38,312 nucleotides of DNA from Halieaceae bacterium (GTDB taxonomy: Bacteria > Pseudomonadota > Gammaproteobacteria > Pseudomonadales > Halieaceae): the NCBI GenBank assembly GCA_028277365.1, contig JANQGK010000054.1, positions 1 through 38,312 of the forward strand. Reading direction: 5' to 3'. Shown piece by piece: positions 16,928 to 25,530 of the stretch. The notes below the pieces were generated by a model. It worked only from the letters and a program-made list of their open reading frames with translations, did no database searches and was not told the origin of the DNA. The number at the start of each line of letters is the position of its first letter. Positions within the stretch are counted from its first letter, which is position 1. A program made the position numbers and the translations under genes.

Positions 16928-19648
16928 TCAGGACCCGCTGCTGCCCGCGGCTTTCTTGCTGGGCGCCTTCTTCTTGGCGGCTTTCTTGCGAGGGGCCTTC
17001 TTCTTCGCTGCTTTCTTTTTGGGAGCGGGCACTTCCGCATTCCACTTGCCGCCGTCGTAGAAGGCGCGCCAGCCGGTAGCTTTGCCGTCCATCTCGGTCA
17101 TCAGGTACTGCTCTTTGGTCTTGCGGCTGTAGCGAATCTGGGTGCGGTTGCCGCCGTTGTCCTCCACCGGCCCGGAGAACAGGAACGCGTACTTGGGATC
17201 GATTTCGTCCTTGTGGGGCAGCAGCTCGTCCAGGAACGGCGCCCGGGTCTCGCGGTTGCGCGGGAACTGGCTCGCGGCCAGGAACAGGCCTGCCGCCCCG
17301 TCGCGCAGCACGTAGGTATCTTCAACCTTTTCACAGGTCAGCTCCGGCATCGGCACCGGGTCCATCTTGGGCGGCGCCGGCTCGCCGTTGCGCAGCAGCT
17401 TGCGGGTGTTCTTACAGTTCTCATTGGTGCAGCCGAAATACTTGCCAAAGCGGCCGGTCTTAAGCTGCATATCCGAGCCGCACTTGTCGCACTCGATGAT
17501 CGGGCCGTCGTAGCCTTTGATGCGAAAGCTGCCGTGTTCCACCTCGAAGCCGTCGCAGTCGGGGTTGTTGCCGCACACGTGCAGCTTGCGCTTCTCGTCG
17601 ATCAGGTAGCTGTCCATCGCCGTGTTGCACTTCGGGCAGCGGTGCCGCTCCCGCAGCTGGCGGGATTCCGCTTCTTCGTCGGCGTCTTCGCTGATGGCTT
17701 CGTCGCCGGGCACCAGGTTCATGGTGTTCTTGCAGCGTTCCTTGGGGGGCAACGCATAGCCGGAGCACCCCAGAAAAACTCCCGTGCTGGCAGTGCGGAC
17801 CTGCATCGGGCGACCGCACTTATCGCAAGCGATGTCGGTCATCGTGGGCTCGTTGGCCCGCATGCCGCTCTCTTCTGCCTCTGCCTGGGCCAATTTGGCG
17901 CTGAAATCGGCGTAGAAATCATCCAGCAACTGGTGCCAGGCGAGGTTTCCTTCCGCCACCTCGTCGAGGTGCTCTTCCATCCCGGCGGTGAAACCGTAGT
18001 CCAACAGGTTGGGGAAACTCTCCTGCAGGCGCTCGGTGACAATGTCGCCCATTTTCTCGGCGTAGAAGCGCTTGTTCTCAAGCCTCACGTAGCCGCGATC
18101 CTGGATGGTGGAAATGATCGAGGCGTAGGTCGAAGGGCGGCCGATGCCGCGCTTCTCCAGTTCCCGCACCAGGCTGGCCTCGCCGTAGCGCGGCGGCGGC
18201 TTGGTGAAGTGCTGGCTCGGGTCCAGCTTGACCAGTGTCAGGCCGTCATCTTCCTTGAGATCCGGCAGCTCCACGTCTTCGCCGCGTTTGCCCGCTACCG
18301 GCTGCACCGCGGTGAAGCCGTCAAACTGGAGAATGCGGCCCTTAGCCGTCATCTCGTAGTTACCGGCCGCCACCGTCACCGTGCTGGACAGGTAGCGGGC
18401 AGGAGTCATCTGGCAAGCCACGAACTGGCGCCAGATCATCTCGTAGAGGCGCTCGGCGTCTCTCTCCATGCCCTGCAGCGCGGATTGCTTGACGTTCACG
18501 TCCGATGGGCGAATCGCCTCGTGGGCCTCCTGGGCGCCGTCCTTGGAGCTGTAGCGGTTGGGCTGCTCCGGCAGGTAGTCGGCCTTGAAGTTGCTGCTGA
18601 TGTAGTCGCGGCAGGCGGCTACCGCGTCCTGGCTCAGGTTGGTGGAGTCGGTCCGCATGTAGGTGATGTAGCCGGCCTCGTAAAGGCGCTGGGCCAGCAT
18701 CATGGTCTTTTTCACGCTGAAGCCGAGCCGCGTGCTGGCAGCCTGCTGCAAGGTCGAGGTGATATAGGGGGCCGGCGGCTTGGAACTGGTGGGCTTGTCC
18801 TGGCGGGACGCAACCTTGTAGCCCTGGCCTTCCAACGCCGCCACCGCGGCCATGGCGCCGGCTTCGTTATTGGGGCGGAATTTCTCACCCGCCTCGCGCA
18901 CCACCTGGAAGCGCACCTCCTTGCCCTTGCCTTCCTTGAGGTCGGCGTGCAGCTCCCAGAACTCTTCCGGGATGAAAGCGTGAATCTCGCGCTCGCGCTC
19001 CACCAGCAGCTTAACAGCCACCGACTGAACGCGGCCGGCAGACAGGCCGCGGGCAATCTTGGCCCACAACAGCGGCGAGACCATGTAGCCCACCACCCGG
19101 TCCAGGAAGCGCCGTGCCTGCTGGGCGTTTACCCGGTCGGTGTCCACCTCACCAGGTTCTTCGAAGGCGGCCTTGATAGCGCGCTTGGTAATTTCGTTGA
19201 ACACGACACGCTTGTAGCGATCGGCATCGCCGCCAATGGCTTCCTGCAGATGCCAGGCGATGGCCTCACCCTCTCGGTCGAGGTCGGTGGCCAGGTAGAT
19301 GGCGTCGGCGTCTTTGGCGAGCTTCTTGAGCTCCTCTACCACCTTTTCCTTGCCGGGCAGAATCTCGTAATGGGCCTGCCAGTCCCGCTCCGGGTTGATG
19401 CCCATGCGGCGAATCAGCTGCTCGCGATTCTTCTTGGCCCGGTGCGCCGCCTTCTCTTCCGGATTCATCTTGCGGGTAATGGCGGCCTGGCGGGCCCGCT
19501 CCTTGGGGTCCACGGGCTTGCTGCTGCCGGCGGTAGGCAGGTCGCGAATATGCCCGACGCTGGACTTCACCACGTAGTCCGAGCCCAGGTATTTGTTGAT
19601 CGTCTTGGCCTTGGCGGGGGATTCGACGATGACCAGTGATTTACCCAT
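16928..19648 (-). CDS. topA: DNA topoisomerase I
   Basis: A 906-residue type IA topoisomerase that relaxes negative supercoils. The TOPRIM domain opens with [18 protein letters not shown] (Glu9) and has the acidic motif [13 protein letters not shown] (residues 122-134). The catalytic Tyr is Y330 in [12 protein letters not shown]. The C-terminus has three Cys4 zinc-finger segments ([24 protein letters not shown]), then a further DNA-binding region, and ends in a Lys/Ala-rich tail ([13 protein letters not shown] type). Such tails are common in topoisomerase I of GC-rich bacteria. AAGGA lies 5 nt before the ATG. Confidence 0.98.
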   Translation of the reverse strand: MGKSLVIVESPAKAKTINKYLGSDYVVKSSVGHIRDLPTAGSSKPVDPKERARQAAITRKMNPEEKAAHRAKKNREQLIRRMGINPERDWQAHYEILPGKEKVVEELKKLAKDADAIYLATDLDREGEAIAWHLQEAIGGDADRYKRVVFNEITKRAIKAAFEEPGEVDTDRVNAQQARRFLDRVVGYMVSPLLWAKIARGLSAGRVQSVAVKLLVEREREIHAFIPEEFWELHADLKEGKGKEVRFQVVREAGEKFRPNNEAGAMAAVAALEGQGYKVASRQDKPTSSKPPAPYITSTLQQAASTRLGFSVKKTMMLAQRLYEAGYITYMRTDSTNLSQDAVAACRDYISSNFKADYLPEQPNRYSSKDGAQEAHEAIRPSDVNVKQSALQGMERDAERLYEMIWRQFVACQMTPARYLSSTVTVAAGNYEMTAKGRILQFDGFTAVQPVAGKRGEDVELPDLKEDDGLTLVKLDPSQHFTKPPPRYGEASLVRELEKRGIGRPSTYASIISTIQDRGYVRLENKRFYAEKMGDIVTERLQESFPNLLDYGFTAGMEEHLDEVAEGNLAWHQLLDDFYADFSAKLAQAEAEESGMRANEPTMTDIACDKCGRPMQVRTASTGVFLGCSGYALPPKERCKNTMNLVPGDEAISEDADEEAESRQLRERHRCPKCNTAMDSYLIDEKRKLHVCGNNPDCDGFEVEHGSFRIKGYDGPIIECDKCGSDMQLKTGRFGKYFGCTNENCKNTRKLLRNGEPAPPKMDPVPMPELTCEKVEDTYVLRDGAAGLFLAASQFPRNRETRAPFLDELLPHKDEIDPKYAFLFSGPVEDNGGNRTQIRYSRKTKEQYLMTEMDGKATGWRAFYDGGKWNAEVPAPKKKAAKKKAPRKKAAKKKAPSKKAAGSSGS

Positions 19649-19744
19649 ACATTCCTTGCATCAGGTGGGCCGGAGCATCACCGGCCACGAAAAGGCGACA
19701 TATATAAGTCCTCAACCCAGCGCGGTCAAGAACAACCCCATGCT

Positions 19745-20167
19745 TTACCAACTTCGTCCCAGTAATCCGCGCAACACCCGGGCGATGGTTTCGACATCCT
19801 CCCGGGTACCCTGTTCGTCCCAGTTTACGCCCACTCCTTCGCGATCCTCCCGCACCGCCAGCACCCCGCTGGGCAGCGGCTCCAGGGCCGCCAGCCGCTC
19901 GGCGTTCCAGTGCCCCGCCGTTTCCTGCCAGCCCGAGCCGGCCGGCGCCAGTGTGGCGGGCAGGACCTGGGTATCACCGCGCTGGCGCCGGCAGCCATAA
20001 AAAATGCGCTGGCTGCCGTCCTCCGCGTTCTCCAGCTTGACGTACAGCCCGGCGCTCGCGGCGGCCTGGCGCAGCTCCGCCAGCTGCCGCTGGCGCTTGC
20101 TCGGCATCATGTTGAGCAGCGGCGACAGGGCGATCACGATGATCAGAAGGATCAGCAGGTAGGACAT
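19745..20167 (-). CDS. Membrane-anchored hypothetical protein, 140 aa
   Basis: A 140-residue protein with one N-terminal membrane helix (SYLLILLIIVIALSPLLNM) and a basic stop-transfer region (PSKRQRQ), then a helix and a mixed C-terminal domain. The anchor looks a little like YajC, but the rest does not. The arrangement suggests a cytoplasmic domain held at the inner membrane. It sits 96 nt upstream of topA on the same strand, and a similar topA neighbour occurs in Pseudomonas (recalled). No function can be assigned. Confidence 0.7.
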   Translation of the reverse strand: MSYLLILLIIVIALSPLLNMMPSKRQRQLAELRQAAASAGLYVKLENAEDGSQRIFYGCRRQRGDTQVLPATLAPAGSGWQETAGHWNAERLAALEPLPSGVLAVREDREGVGVNWDEQGTREDVETIARVLRGLLGRSW

Positions 20168-20200
20168 TGACGCAGAACAGGGATTCCCTTTTTCATACTA

Positions 20201-20241
20201 TGCTATAACGAAAAATAATCGAACCGAGCTACTAAAGCTCG
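20201..20241 (+). promoter_or_regulatory. Extended -10 promoter and leader hairpin of the usp gene
   Basis: TGCTATAAC (20201-20209) is an extended -10 box without a clear -35. A short hairpin CGAGCT-ACTAA-AGCTCG (20225-20241) lies in the leader, ahead of the AAGGGAG ribosome site of the universal stress gene. Confidence 0.45.
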
Positions 20242-20260
20242 CGAACCAAGGGAGCACACC

Positions 20261-20713
20261 ATGTCCGGCACTGCCTACAAGACCCTATTGATGGCCGTGG
20301 ATCTAAGTGATGAATCATCCGATGTCGCCCAGCGCGCCGCCGCCCTGGCCTCTGCCAACGATGCCACGCTGCACGTGATTCACGTCATTGAGCCTCTTAG
20401 CTTTGCCTACGGCGGCGACATCCCGATGGATTTTTCCGGCATCCAGGAGGAGATCCACCAGCAGGCCAAGCAGCAGCTTGCAAGCTTCGCCAGCGACTGC
20501 CATATTCCCGAGGAACGCCAGCACATCGTGCTGGGCCGGCCTGAGGTGGAAATCCACAATATGGCCGAGGAAGTAGGCGCCGACCTGATCGTGGTAGGCA
20601 GCCACGGACGCTACGGCCTGGCGCTGTTGATGGGCTCCACCGCCAACGGCGTACTGCACGGTGCCACCTGCGACGTGCTGGCGGTGCGAGTAGGTATCAA
20701 GGACAAAGACTAG
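20261..20713 (+). CDS. Universal stress protein, UspA family
   Basis: A 150-residue single-domain Usp. The opening YKTLLMAVDLSDES and the C-terminal block DLIVVGSHGRYGLALLMGSTANGVLHGATCDVLAVRV are the family hallmarks. The Gly-rich GSHG...GST loop resembles the ATP-binding version, so nucleotide binding is plausible, though loop spacing is one residue shorter than the archaeal model. A strong AAGGGAG ribosome site precedes the ATG. It is cytosolic and usually induced by starvation or stress. Its TAG is shared with the convergent glutaredoxin-like gene. Confidence 0.93.
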   Translation: MSGTAYKTLLMAVDLSDESSDVAQRAAALASANDATLHVIHVIEPLSFAYGGDIPMDFSGIQEEIHQQAKQQLASFASDCHIPEERQHIVLGRPEVEIHNMAEEVGADLIVVGSHGRYGLALLMGSTANGVLHGATCDVLAVRVGIKDKD

Positions 20714-20952
20714 GCCAACAGGCGGGCGAGGTCATCGGCGTTGAAGGGCCAGTCCAGCTCGGCGCCGGTGTCGGGACGGGCCACCACCGGGATGCGCTCG
20801 CCGTAGCGCGCGAACAACTCGTCCGACTCGGCGATATCATCCACCGCTACCAGCAGACCCTGCTGCTCCACCAGCGGCAACAGCTGGGCCTCGGCCAGCT
20901 CGCACAGGTGGCAGGCGCTGGTGCTGTAGAGCACCAGGTCAGGCTCTCGCAT
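20710..20952 (-). CDS. Glutaredoxin-like thiol protein (DUF836 type)
   Basis: An 80-residue thioredoxin-fold protein. The ATG at 20952 (MREPDLVLYSTSACHLC) is chosen because GGGAG lies about 4 nt before it; the ORF extends 14 codons upstream without such a site. The redox motif is CHLC (CXXC) right after the first strand. The cis-Pro loop is RIPVVARPDTGAELDWPF, typical of the YfcG/DUF836 glutaredoxin-like family. The substrate is unknown. The stop TAG overlaps the usp stop by 3-4 bases through a CTAG palindrome. Confidence 0.85.
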   Translation of the reverse strand: MREPDLVLYSTSACHLCELAEAQLLPLVEQQGLLVAVDDIAESDELFARYGERIPVVARPDTGAELDWPFNADDLARLLA

Positions 20953-21026
20953 CGACTCCCTTCCCGGGCCCTCTGCGCAGGTATTGATTTCCACGCCGGG
21001 CCCGCAGTAAACTCAAAAGTTCAATA

Positions 21027-21042
21027 ATTTATACTAATAAAT
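21027..21042. promoter_or_regulatory. AT-rich dyad and -10 box before iclR gene
   Basis: ATTTATACTAATAAAT has 6-bp dyad arms around ACTA and includes TATACT (21030-21035), a good -10 box, about 50 bp before the IclR start. IclR proteins often bind such dyads in their own promoter; no -35 is clear. Confidence 0.4.
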
Positions 21043-21093
21043 CAGCCCGCCAGCGGCTCCCGTTTGCCTCCGCGGGCTCAGGAAGTTAACGCT

Positions 21094-22008
21094 ATGGCTC
21101 TGTTTTCACAACCCACCGCCCGCGCCCTGGCCATCCTCGACCTGCTGATGGCCAACCCCCACCAGGCTTTCGGTCTGACCGAGATGACGCGCCGACTCAA
21201 TCTCAACAAGGCCACCTGTCACGCCATCCTGACCACCATGGCCACCTATGGCTTCCTGGTGCAGCACCCCAAGACCAAGGCCTATCGCCTGGGGCCCAGC
21301 ATCATTGCCGCTGGCAATGCCGCCTTCGTGCAGTTCCCGGTGCTGGAATACGCCCGCCCTGCACTGGAATCCCTGGAGCAGGACCTGGATGTGGGGTTTG
21401 CCGTGACCGGCCGTTCCAAGCCCCACCTGGTGCTGCTCGCCCTGTACGGCAAGGCCAGCCACCTGATCGACAACTTCCAGCTGGGTCTGCGGCTGCCCAA
21501 TATCGCACCCATAGGCGCCTGCTTTACCGCCTGGTCGCCGGCCAAGCATCTGCAGGCCTGGCTCGACGCCGCCCACGAGGCCTACGGCGGCTACGATGAA
21601 AAGCTCGACCAACGGCTGCGCATGTCAGTGATCGGCATTCGCGCCCGCGGCTACGAGGTGGTGCTGAAAACCCGCGCCGAGGCCGCCCTGCACGAGGACC
21701 TCAGGCAAATTCAGGAGAACTGGAATCTCGCCGACCTGGAGGAGGTCACCGCCACTTACCAGCGTGCCCTGTGCGACGAGCAGGTGCACCTGGACCGTAT
21801 CGACCCGCGCGCCCGCTACGAGGTGAGCACGATCAACGTTCCGGTGTTCGCCCAGCGCAAGCTGCCGGCCCTCTGCTTTGCAGCGGGCTCCTTCGAAAAG
21901 CCCGTCACAGGCGCGGAGATCGAGCATATCGCCGAGCGCATCCGCGCCGCTGCCAACGAAGTGGCGGCCGTGGCCGAGCAGCACGCACCGCAGGAGGACG
22001 ACCACTAG
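21094..22008 (+). CDS. IclR-family transcriptional regulator
   Basis: A 304-residue regulator from ATG 21094, with AGGAAG 8 nt upstream (better than the TTG at 21064). The N-terminal winged helix-turn-helix (RALAILDLLMANPHQAFGLTEMTRRLNLNKATCHAILTTM) matches IclR. The C-terminal part is an effector-binding GAF-like domain, but it is longer and less canonical than in sugar or aromatic-acid IclR proteins. The ligand is unknown. It is followed after 5 nt by an RNA methyltransferase gene, an unusual partner. Confidence 0.85.
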   Translation: MALFSQPTARALAILDLLMANPHQAFGLTEMTRRLNLNKATCHAILTTMATYGFLVQHPKTKAYRLGPSIIAAGNAAFVQFPVLEYARPALESLEQDLDVGFAVTGRSKPHLVLLALYGKASHLIDNFQLGLRLPNIAPIGACFTAWSPAKHLQAWLDAAHEAYGGYDEKLDQRLRMSVIGIRARGYEVVLKTRAEAALHEDLRQIQENWNLADLEEVTATYQRALCDEQVHLDRIDPRARYEVSTINVPVFAQRKLPALCFAAGSFEKPVTGAEIEHIAERIRAAANEVAAVAEQHAPQEDDH

Positions 22009-22013
22009 GACCT

Positions 22014-22757
22014 ATGGCCGGTTTTTTCGACCAGGTCCTCACGGTATACGGACGCAAACCCGCACTGGAGGTGCTGCAGGACGCAAGCCTCACCTGCTAC
22101 CGACTGCATTTCGCCGACAGCAACAAGCCCGCCGCCATCCTCGAACAGATGCGCGAACTGGCCCGGCAGCGCGATATCGAAATCCTGGTCCACAGCAAGC
22201 GGGAGCTATCCCGCATCTCGAGAAAGGGCAGCCAGGACCAGGGCGTGGCAGTCGACGTGCACTGCCCGGTCTTTTCTTCCCTGGACGACTTCCTGGCGAA
22301 GGACACCGGCGCCCCACTGCGTCTGCTGGCCGCCGACGGCATCACCAATCCCCAGAACGCCGGCATGCTGGTGCGCTCCGCCGTTGCCGGCGGCATCGAC
22401 GGTATTCTCTGGCCCCGTGAAGGCAACGCCGCCCTCGGCCCGCTGGCGGTCAAAGCCAGCGCCGGTACGCTCTTCAAAGCCCCCCTCGTCCGCTGCCGCG
22501 ACCTCCCCGACGCCCTCGGCGCCTGCCAGCAACAGGGCTTCCAAGTCTGCGTCCTCGACGGCAACGCCGAACGCTCCCTGTTCGACGGCTCCCCCGGCGA
22601 CCGCGTCATCTACGTCCTCGGCAACGAAACCGACGGCCCTTCAGACGCGGTCACGGCCCTGGCGGACGAACAACGCCGCATCCCCATGCAGAACGGCGTT
22701 GAATCCCTCAACGTTGCTGTCACTGCCGCGCTGATTGCCTATCTGACTGCTGGGTAG
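22014..22757 (+). CDS. TrmH/SpoU-family RNA 2'-O-methyltransferase
   Basis: A 247-residue SPOUT methyltransferase from ATG 22014. The frame is open further upstream inside iclR, but this start fits the family N-terminus. A substrate-binding N-terminal region precedes the catalytic fold. The three SpoU motifs are all present: NPQNAGMLVRSA, VLGNETDGPSD and IPMQNGVESLNVAVTAALIAY. The knotted C-terminus binds SAM. The target (23S rRNA or tRNA) cannot be told from sequence. It probably shares an mRNA with the IclR gene, 5 nt away. Confidence 0.9.
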   Translation: MAGFFDQVLTVYGRKPALEVLQDASLTCYRLHFADSNKPAAILEQMRELARQRDIEILVHSKRELSRISRKGSQDQGVAVDVHCPVFSSLDDFLAKDTGAPLRLLAADGITNPQNAGMLVRSAVAGGIDGILWPREGNAALGPLAVKASAGTLFKAPLVRCRDLPDALGACQQQGFQVCVLDGNAERSLFDGSPGDRVIYVLGNETDGPSDAVTALADEQRRIPMQNGVESLNVAVTAALIAYLTAG

Positions 22758-22778
22758 GTCGGGTTTCGTGCCAGCCCC

Positions 22779-22929
22779 GAAGCGTCGATGTGGTGGCTAT
22801 TGCCAGCACGGTCGCTAGCTAATTTTTGGCTTTCTGGGGATTGCACCGGAGTCGAGGGCTTCTGTGGTTTCTAGTGGTGTGTTCGGTGCGCCCTGAAGGT
22901 GCTGGCAATAGCCACCACACCGCCGCTTC
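22779..22929 (-). repeat. Covarying-stem repeat, copy A
   Basis: Copy A of the novel repeat family, on the minus strand if the strand starting CACCTTCAGGGCGC is taken as sense. The arms 22789-22809 and 22899-22919 pair perfectly over 21 bp. A further 6 bp (GAAGCG/CGCTTC, 22779-22784 with 22924-22929) pair outside a small internal loop. The core between them is shared with copies B, D and E. It sits just after the RNA methyltransferase stop and could end its transcript. Confidence 0.85.
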
Positions 22930-23046
22930 ACCGTTTTGCCACTACTCAGGCCTGGGGATGCCGACTGATGGCCTGCTCTTTGCGATCTGCGTGGCAACAG
23001 AGTTTTTAAGAGGGGTTCTCAGTGGATAAGGGGGTTACGAGCCCTC

Positions 23047-23079
23047 CCGCAACACCTCACTTCTAGCGTGAGGTTGCGG
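23047..23079. repeat. Hairpin between repeat copies A and B
   Basis: CCGCAAC(AC)CTCAC pairs with GTGAGGTTGCGG over 12 bp with a 2-nt bulge. It is unrelated in sequence to the flanking repeats. Apart from this I see no gene in 22930-23113. Confidence 0.6.
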
Positions 23080-23113
23080 ACACCTCCAATATAGGAATTC
23101 ACCTTGATGCGAA

Positions 23114-23263
23114 GAGGTGACGGTGCGGATGCTGTTGCAGGCACCTTCAGGGCGCGCCAGACAAACTGCTAGAAACCACAGAAGCCCTCGACTCCGGTGC
23201 ATTCCCAAGAAACTTAGAAGCGGCTAGCGACCGTGCCTGCGGCAGCGTCCGCGCCGGCACCTC
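23114..23263 (+). repeat. Covarying-stem repeat, copy B
   Basis: Sense-orientation copy. The arms 23122-23144 and 23233-23255 pair over 23 bp, plus C-G and six more pairs (GAGGTG/CACCTC, out to 23114 and 23263) after one A/G mismatch. All four non-Watson-Crick pairs in the 23-bp arm are T opposite G on this strand, that is G-U in RNA. The core carries CACCTTCAGGGCGCGCC, GAAACCACAGAAGCCCTCGAC and CGGCTAGCGACCGTGC in that order. Confidence 0.85.
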
Positions 23264-23314
23264 GCTCGAGGGCACCAACACAATCCGAAAACAAGCAGTG
23301 TCAGGGCGATGCAA

Positions 23315-23413
23315 GAGGTGACGGTGCTGAGGCTACTCCCAGCACCTTCAGGGCGCGCCAGATCAGCCCCAAGAAACCGCAGACGCCCTCGACCTACGGA
23401 GCTCCAGACCAGC
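23315..23413 (+). repeat. Covarying-stem repeat, copy C (3' truncated)
   Basis: It starts like copy B (AAGAGGTGACGGTGC, then a different arm), followed by CACCTTCAGGGCGCGCCAGA and GAAACCGCAGACGCCCTCGAC to about 23394. After that the match fades, and the right part of the core and the right arm are missing where the VWA gene begins (stop at 23414). A broken remnant. Confidence 0.75.
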
Positions 23414-24589
23414 CTACTTGGAAAGGAACGACATCCCTTCTTCGAGGCCCTTCAGTGTCAGAGGATACATCTTGCCGTCGACAAGCTGGCGGGTCATGGA
23501 GACCGACTGGGTGTACTCCCATTCGTCTTCCGGCACCGGGTTGAGCCAGATGACCTTGTCGTAGACGTCCGTCAGCCGTCGCATCCAGACCTCGCCGGCC
23601 TCCTCGTTCCAGTGCTCGACACTGCCGCCCGGCTGGGCGATCTCGTAGGGCGACATCGACGCGTCGCCGACGAAGACGACTTTGTAGTCGTGGCTGTACT
23701 TATGCAGCACGTCCAGCATCGGCGTGCGCTCGGTGTGTCGGCGGATGTTGTTCTTCCACACCGACTCGTAGATGAAGTTGTGGAAGTAGAAGTACTCCAG
23801 GTGCTTGAACTCCGTCCGGGAGGCCGAGAACAGCTCCTCGCAGACCTTGATATGCGGGTCCATAGAGCCGCCCACGTCCAGGAACAGCAGCACCTTCACC
23901 GCGTTGTGGCGTTCGGGCACCATCTTGATGTCCAAAAGGCCGGCGTTGCGCGCCGTGGAGCTGATGGTGTCGTCCAGATCCAGTTCCTCGGTAGCGCCGG
24001 TGCGGGCGAACTTGCGCAGGCGGCGCAGGGCGATCTTGATATTGCGGGTGCCCAGTTCCACCGAATCGTCGAGATTGGCGAAGTCGCGCTTCTCCCAAAC
24101 CTTTACCGCCTTCTTGTTCTTGCCGTTGGGACCAACCCGGATACCTTCCGGGTGGAAGCCCTCCTGACCGAAGGGTGAGGTGCCGCCGGTGCCGATCCAC
24201 TTGTTGCCGCCCTGATGGCGCTTTTTCTGCTCCTCGAGTCGCTGCTTGAATTCCTCGATCAGCTTCTCGAGGCCGCCGAGGGATTCAATCTTGGCCTTGT
24301 CCTCGTCACTCAGGTTGTTCATGAATTCACTGCGCAGCCAGTCGTCGGGGATCAGCGCCTCGATAATGTCATCGAGGGCTTCCAGCTCCTGGAAGTGCAG
24401 GCCGAAGGCGCGGTCGAAGCGGTCGAAATACTTCTCATCTTTCACCATGCAGGTGCGTGAGAAGTAGTAGAAGTCGTCCATATCGGCAAAGGCCACACGC
24501 TGCTTGAGGCCCTCGAGCAGGGTCAACAGTTCGGTGGTGGTGACAGGGACGCCCGCGTCGCGCAAGCCGTGAAAAAAGTTAATCAGCAT
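23414..24589 (-). CDS. VWA-domain protein, CoxE-like
   Basis: A 391-residue cytosolic protein. The C-terminal half is a von Willebrand A domain with MIDAS motif DVGGS (Asp238, Gly240, Ser242). The N-terminal half is helical and charged (MLINFFHGLRDAGVPVTTTELL start), as in CoxE-like partners of MoxR ATPases. It lies 13 nt downstream of moxR, and the pair is a known chaperone-like module that inserts cofactors into, or remodels, target proteins. No target enzyme gene is in the window, so its client is unknown. It is the last gene of the dnaX-led cluster. Confidence 0.9.
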   Translation of the reverse strand: MLINFFHGLRDAGVPVTTTELLTLLEGLKQRVAFADMDDFYYFSRTCMVKDEKYFDRFDRAFGLHFQELEALDDIIEALIPDDWLRSEFMNNLSDEDKAKIESLGGLEKLIEEFKQRLEEQKKRHQGGNKWIGTGGTSPFGQEGFHPEGIRVGPNGKNKKAVKVWEKRDFANLDDSVELGTRNIKIALRRLRKFARTGATEELDLDDTISSTARNAGLLDIKMVPERHNAVKVLLFLDVGGSMDPHIKVCEELFSASRTEFKHLEYFYFHNFIYESVWKNNIRRHTERTPMLDVLHKYSHDYKVVFVGDASMSPYEIAQPGGSVEHWNEEAGEVWMRRLTDVYDKVIWLNPVPEDEWEYTQSVSMTRQLVDGKMYPLTLKGLEEGMSFLSK

Positions 24590-24602
24590 GGCAACAAGGC
24601 CC

Positions 24603-25451
24603 CTACTGGTTCATTTCCCGGCGGTGCATGAAGGCCAGGCGCTCCAGCAGGTGGACGTCTTGCTCATTCTTTAGCAGCGCCCCGTACAGCGGCGGGATGG
24701 CCTTGGTGGGATCGCGCTCCTTGAGGATCTCATCGGGAATGTCGTCGGCCATCAGCAGCTTGAGCCAGTCGATCAGCTCGGAGGTAGAAGGCTTCTTCTT
24801 CAGGCCGGGAATACTGCGCACGTCGAAGAACACTTCCATGGCTTCCTGTACCAGGTCTTGGGTGACGTTCGGGTAATGTACCGCCACGATCTCCCGCATG
24901 GTGTCGCGGTCCGGGAAATTGATGAAGTGGAAGAAGCAGCGGCGCAGGAAGGCGTCGGGCAGCTCCTTCTCGTTGTTACTGGTGATGACGATGATCGGGC
25001 GGTGCTTGGCTTTGATGGTCTCGCCGGTCTCATAAACGAAGAACTCCATGCGATCCAGTTCCACCAGCAGGTCGTTGGGGAACTCGATGTCGGCCTTGTC
25101 GACCTCGTCGATCAGCAGCACTACCTGCTCGTCGGAGTCGAAGGCCTCCCAGAGCTTGCCGCGCTTGATGTAGTTGGCAATGTCGTGGACCTTTTCTTCG
25201 CCGAGCTGGGAGTCGCGCAGGCGGGAGACGGCGTCGTACTCGTACAGGCCCTGCTGGGCCTTGGTGGTGGACTTGATATGCCACTGGATCAGCTTCATGC
25301 CCAGGGCGTCGGCCACCTCCTCCGCCAGCATGGTCTTGCCGGTGCCCGGCTCGCCCTTGATCAACAGCGGGCGCTGCAGTGACACCGCGGCATTGACCGC
25401 CATGCGCAGGTCTTCGGTCGCGACGTATCGCTCGGTACCTTCAAACTTCAT
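24603..25451 (-). CDS. MoxR-family AAA+ ATPase
   Basis: A 282-residue AAA+ ATPase. Walker A is GEPGTGKT (residues 33-40), Walker B is LLIDE (112-116), and sensor-type ITSNNEKELPDAFLRRCFFHF follows. The C-terminal lid is short. MoxR proteins pair with VWA proteins as chaperones, and the VWA partner follows directly. A 79-nt gap before it holds no clear terminator, so it may be read from upstream genes or from its own weak promoter. Confidence 0.94.
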   Translation of the reverse strand: MKFEGTERYVATEDLRMAVNAAVSLQRPLLIKGEPGTGKTMLAEEVADALGMKLIQWHIKSTTKAQQGLYEYDAVSRLRDSQLGEEKVHDIANYIKRGKLWEAFDSDEQVVLLIDEVDKADIEFPNDLLVELDRMEFFVYETGETIKAKHRPIIVITSNNEKELPDAFLRRCFFHFINFPDRDTMREIVAVHYPNVTQDLVQEAMEVFFDVRSIPGLKKKPSTSELIDWLKLLMADDIPDEILKERDPTKAIPPLYGALLKNEQDVHLLERLAFMHRREMNQ

Positions 25452-25530
25452 CGGTTGTTTTCCCTCTCAAAAAATGACGTGCCAGCCTACCCACTGGTAC
25501 GTATCGAATCAAGAAACAGCTTGTTGGGGC

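Noticed and set aside
16898-19639. A 913-codon plus-strand frame opposite topA
   Set aside because: GC-rich antisense shadow of topA; low-complexity, His/Leu/Gly-rich, with no recognisable domain.
22758-23413. Complete insertion sequence or transposase gene in the gene-poor region
   Set aside because: No frame there has transposase motifs; the short frames come from the repeat cores.
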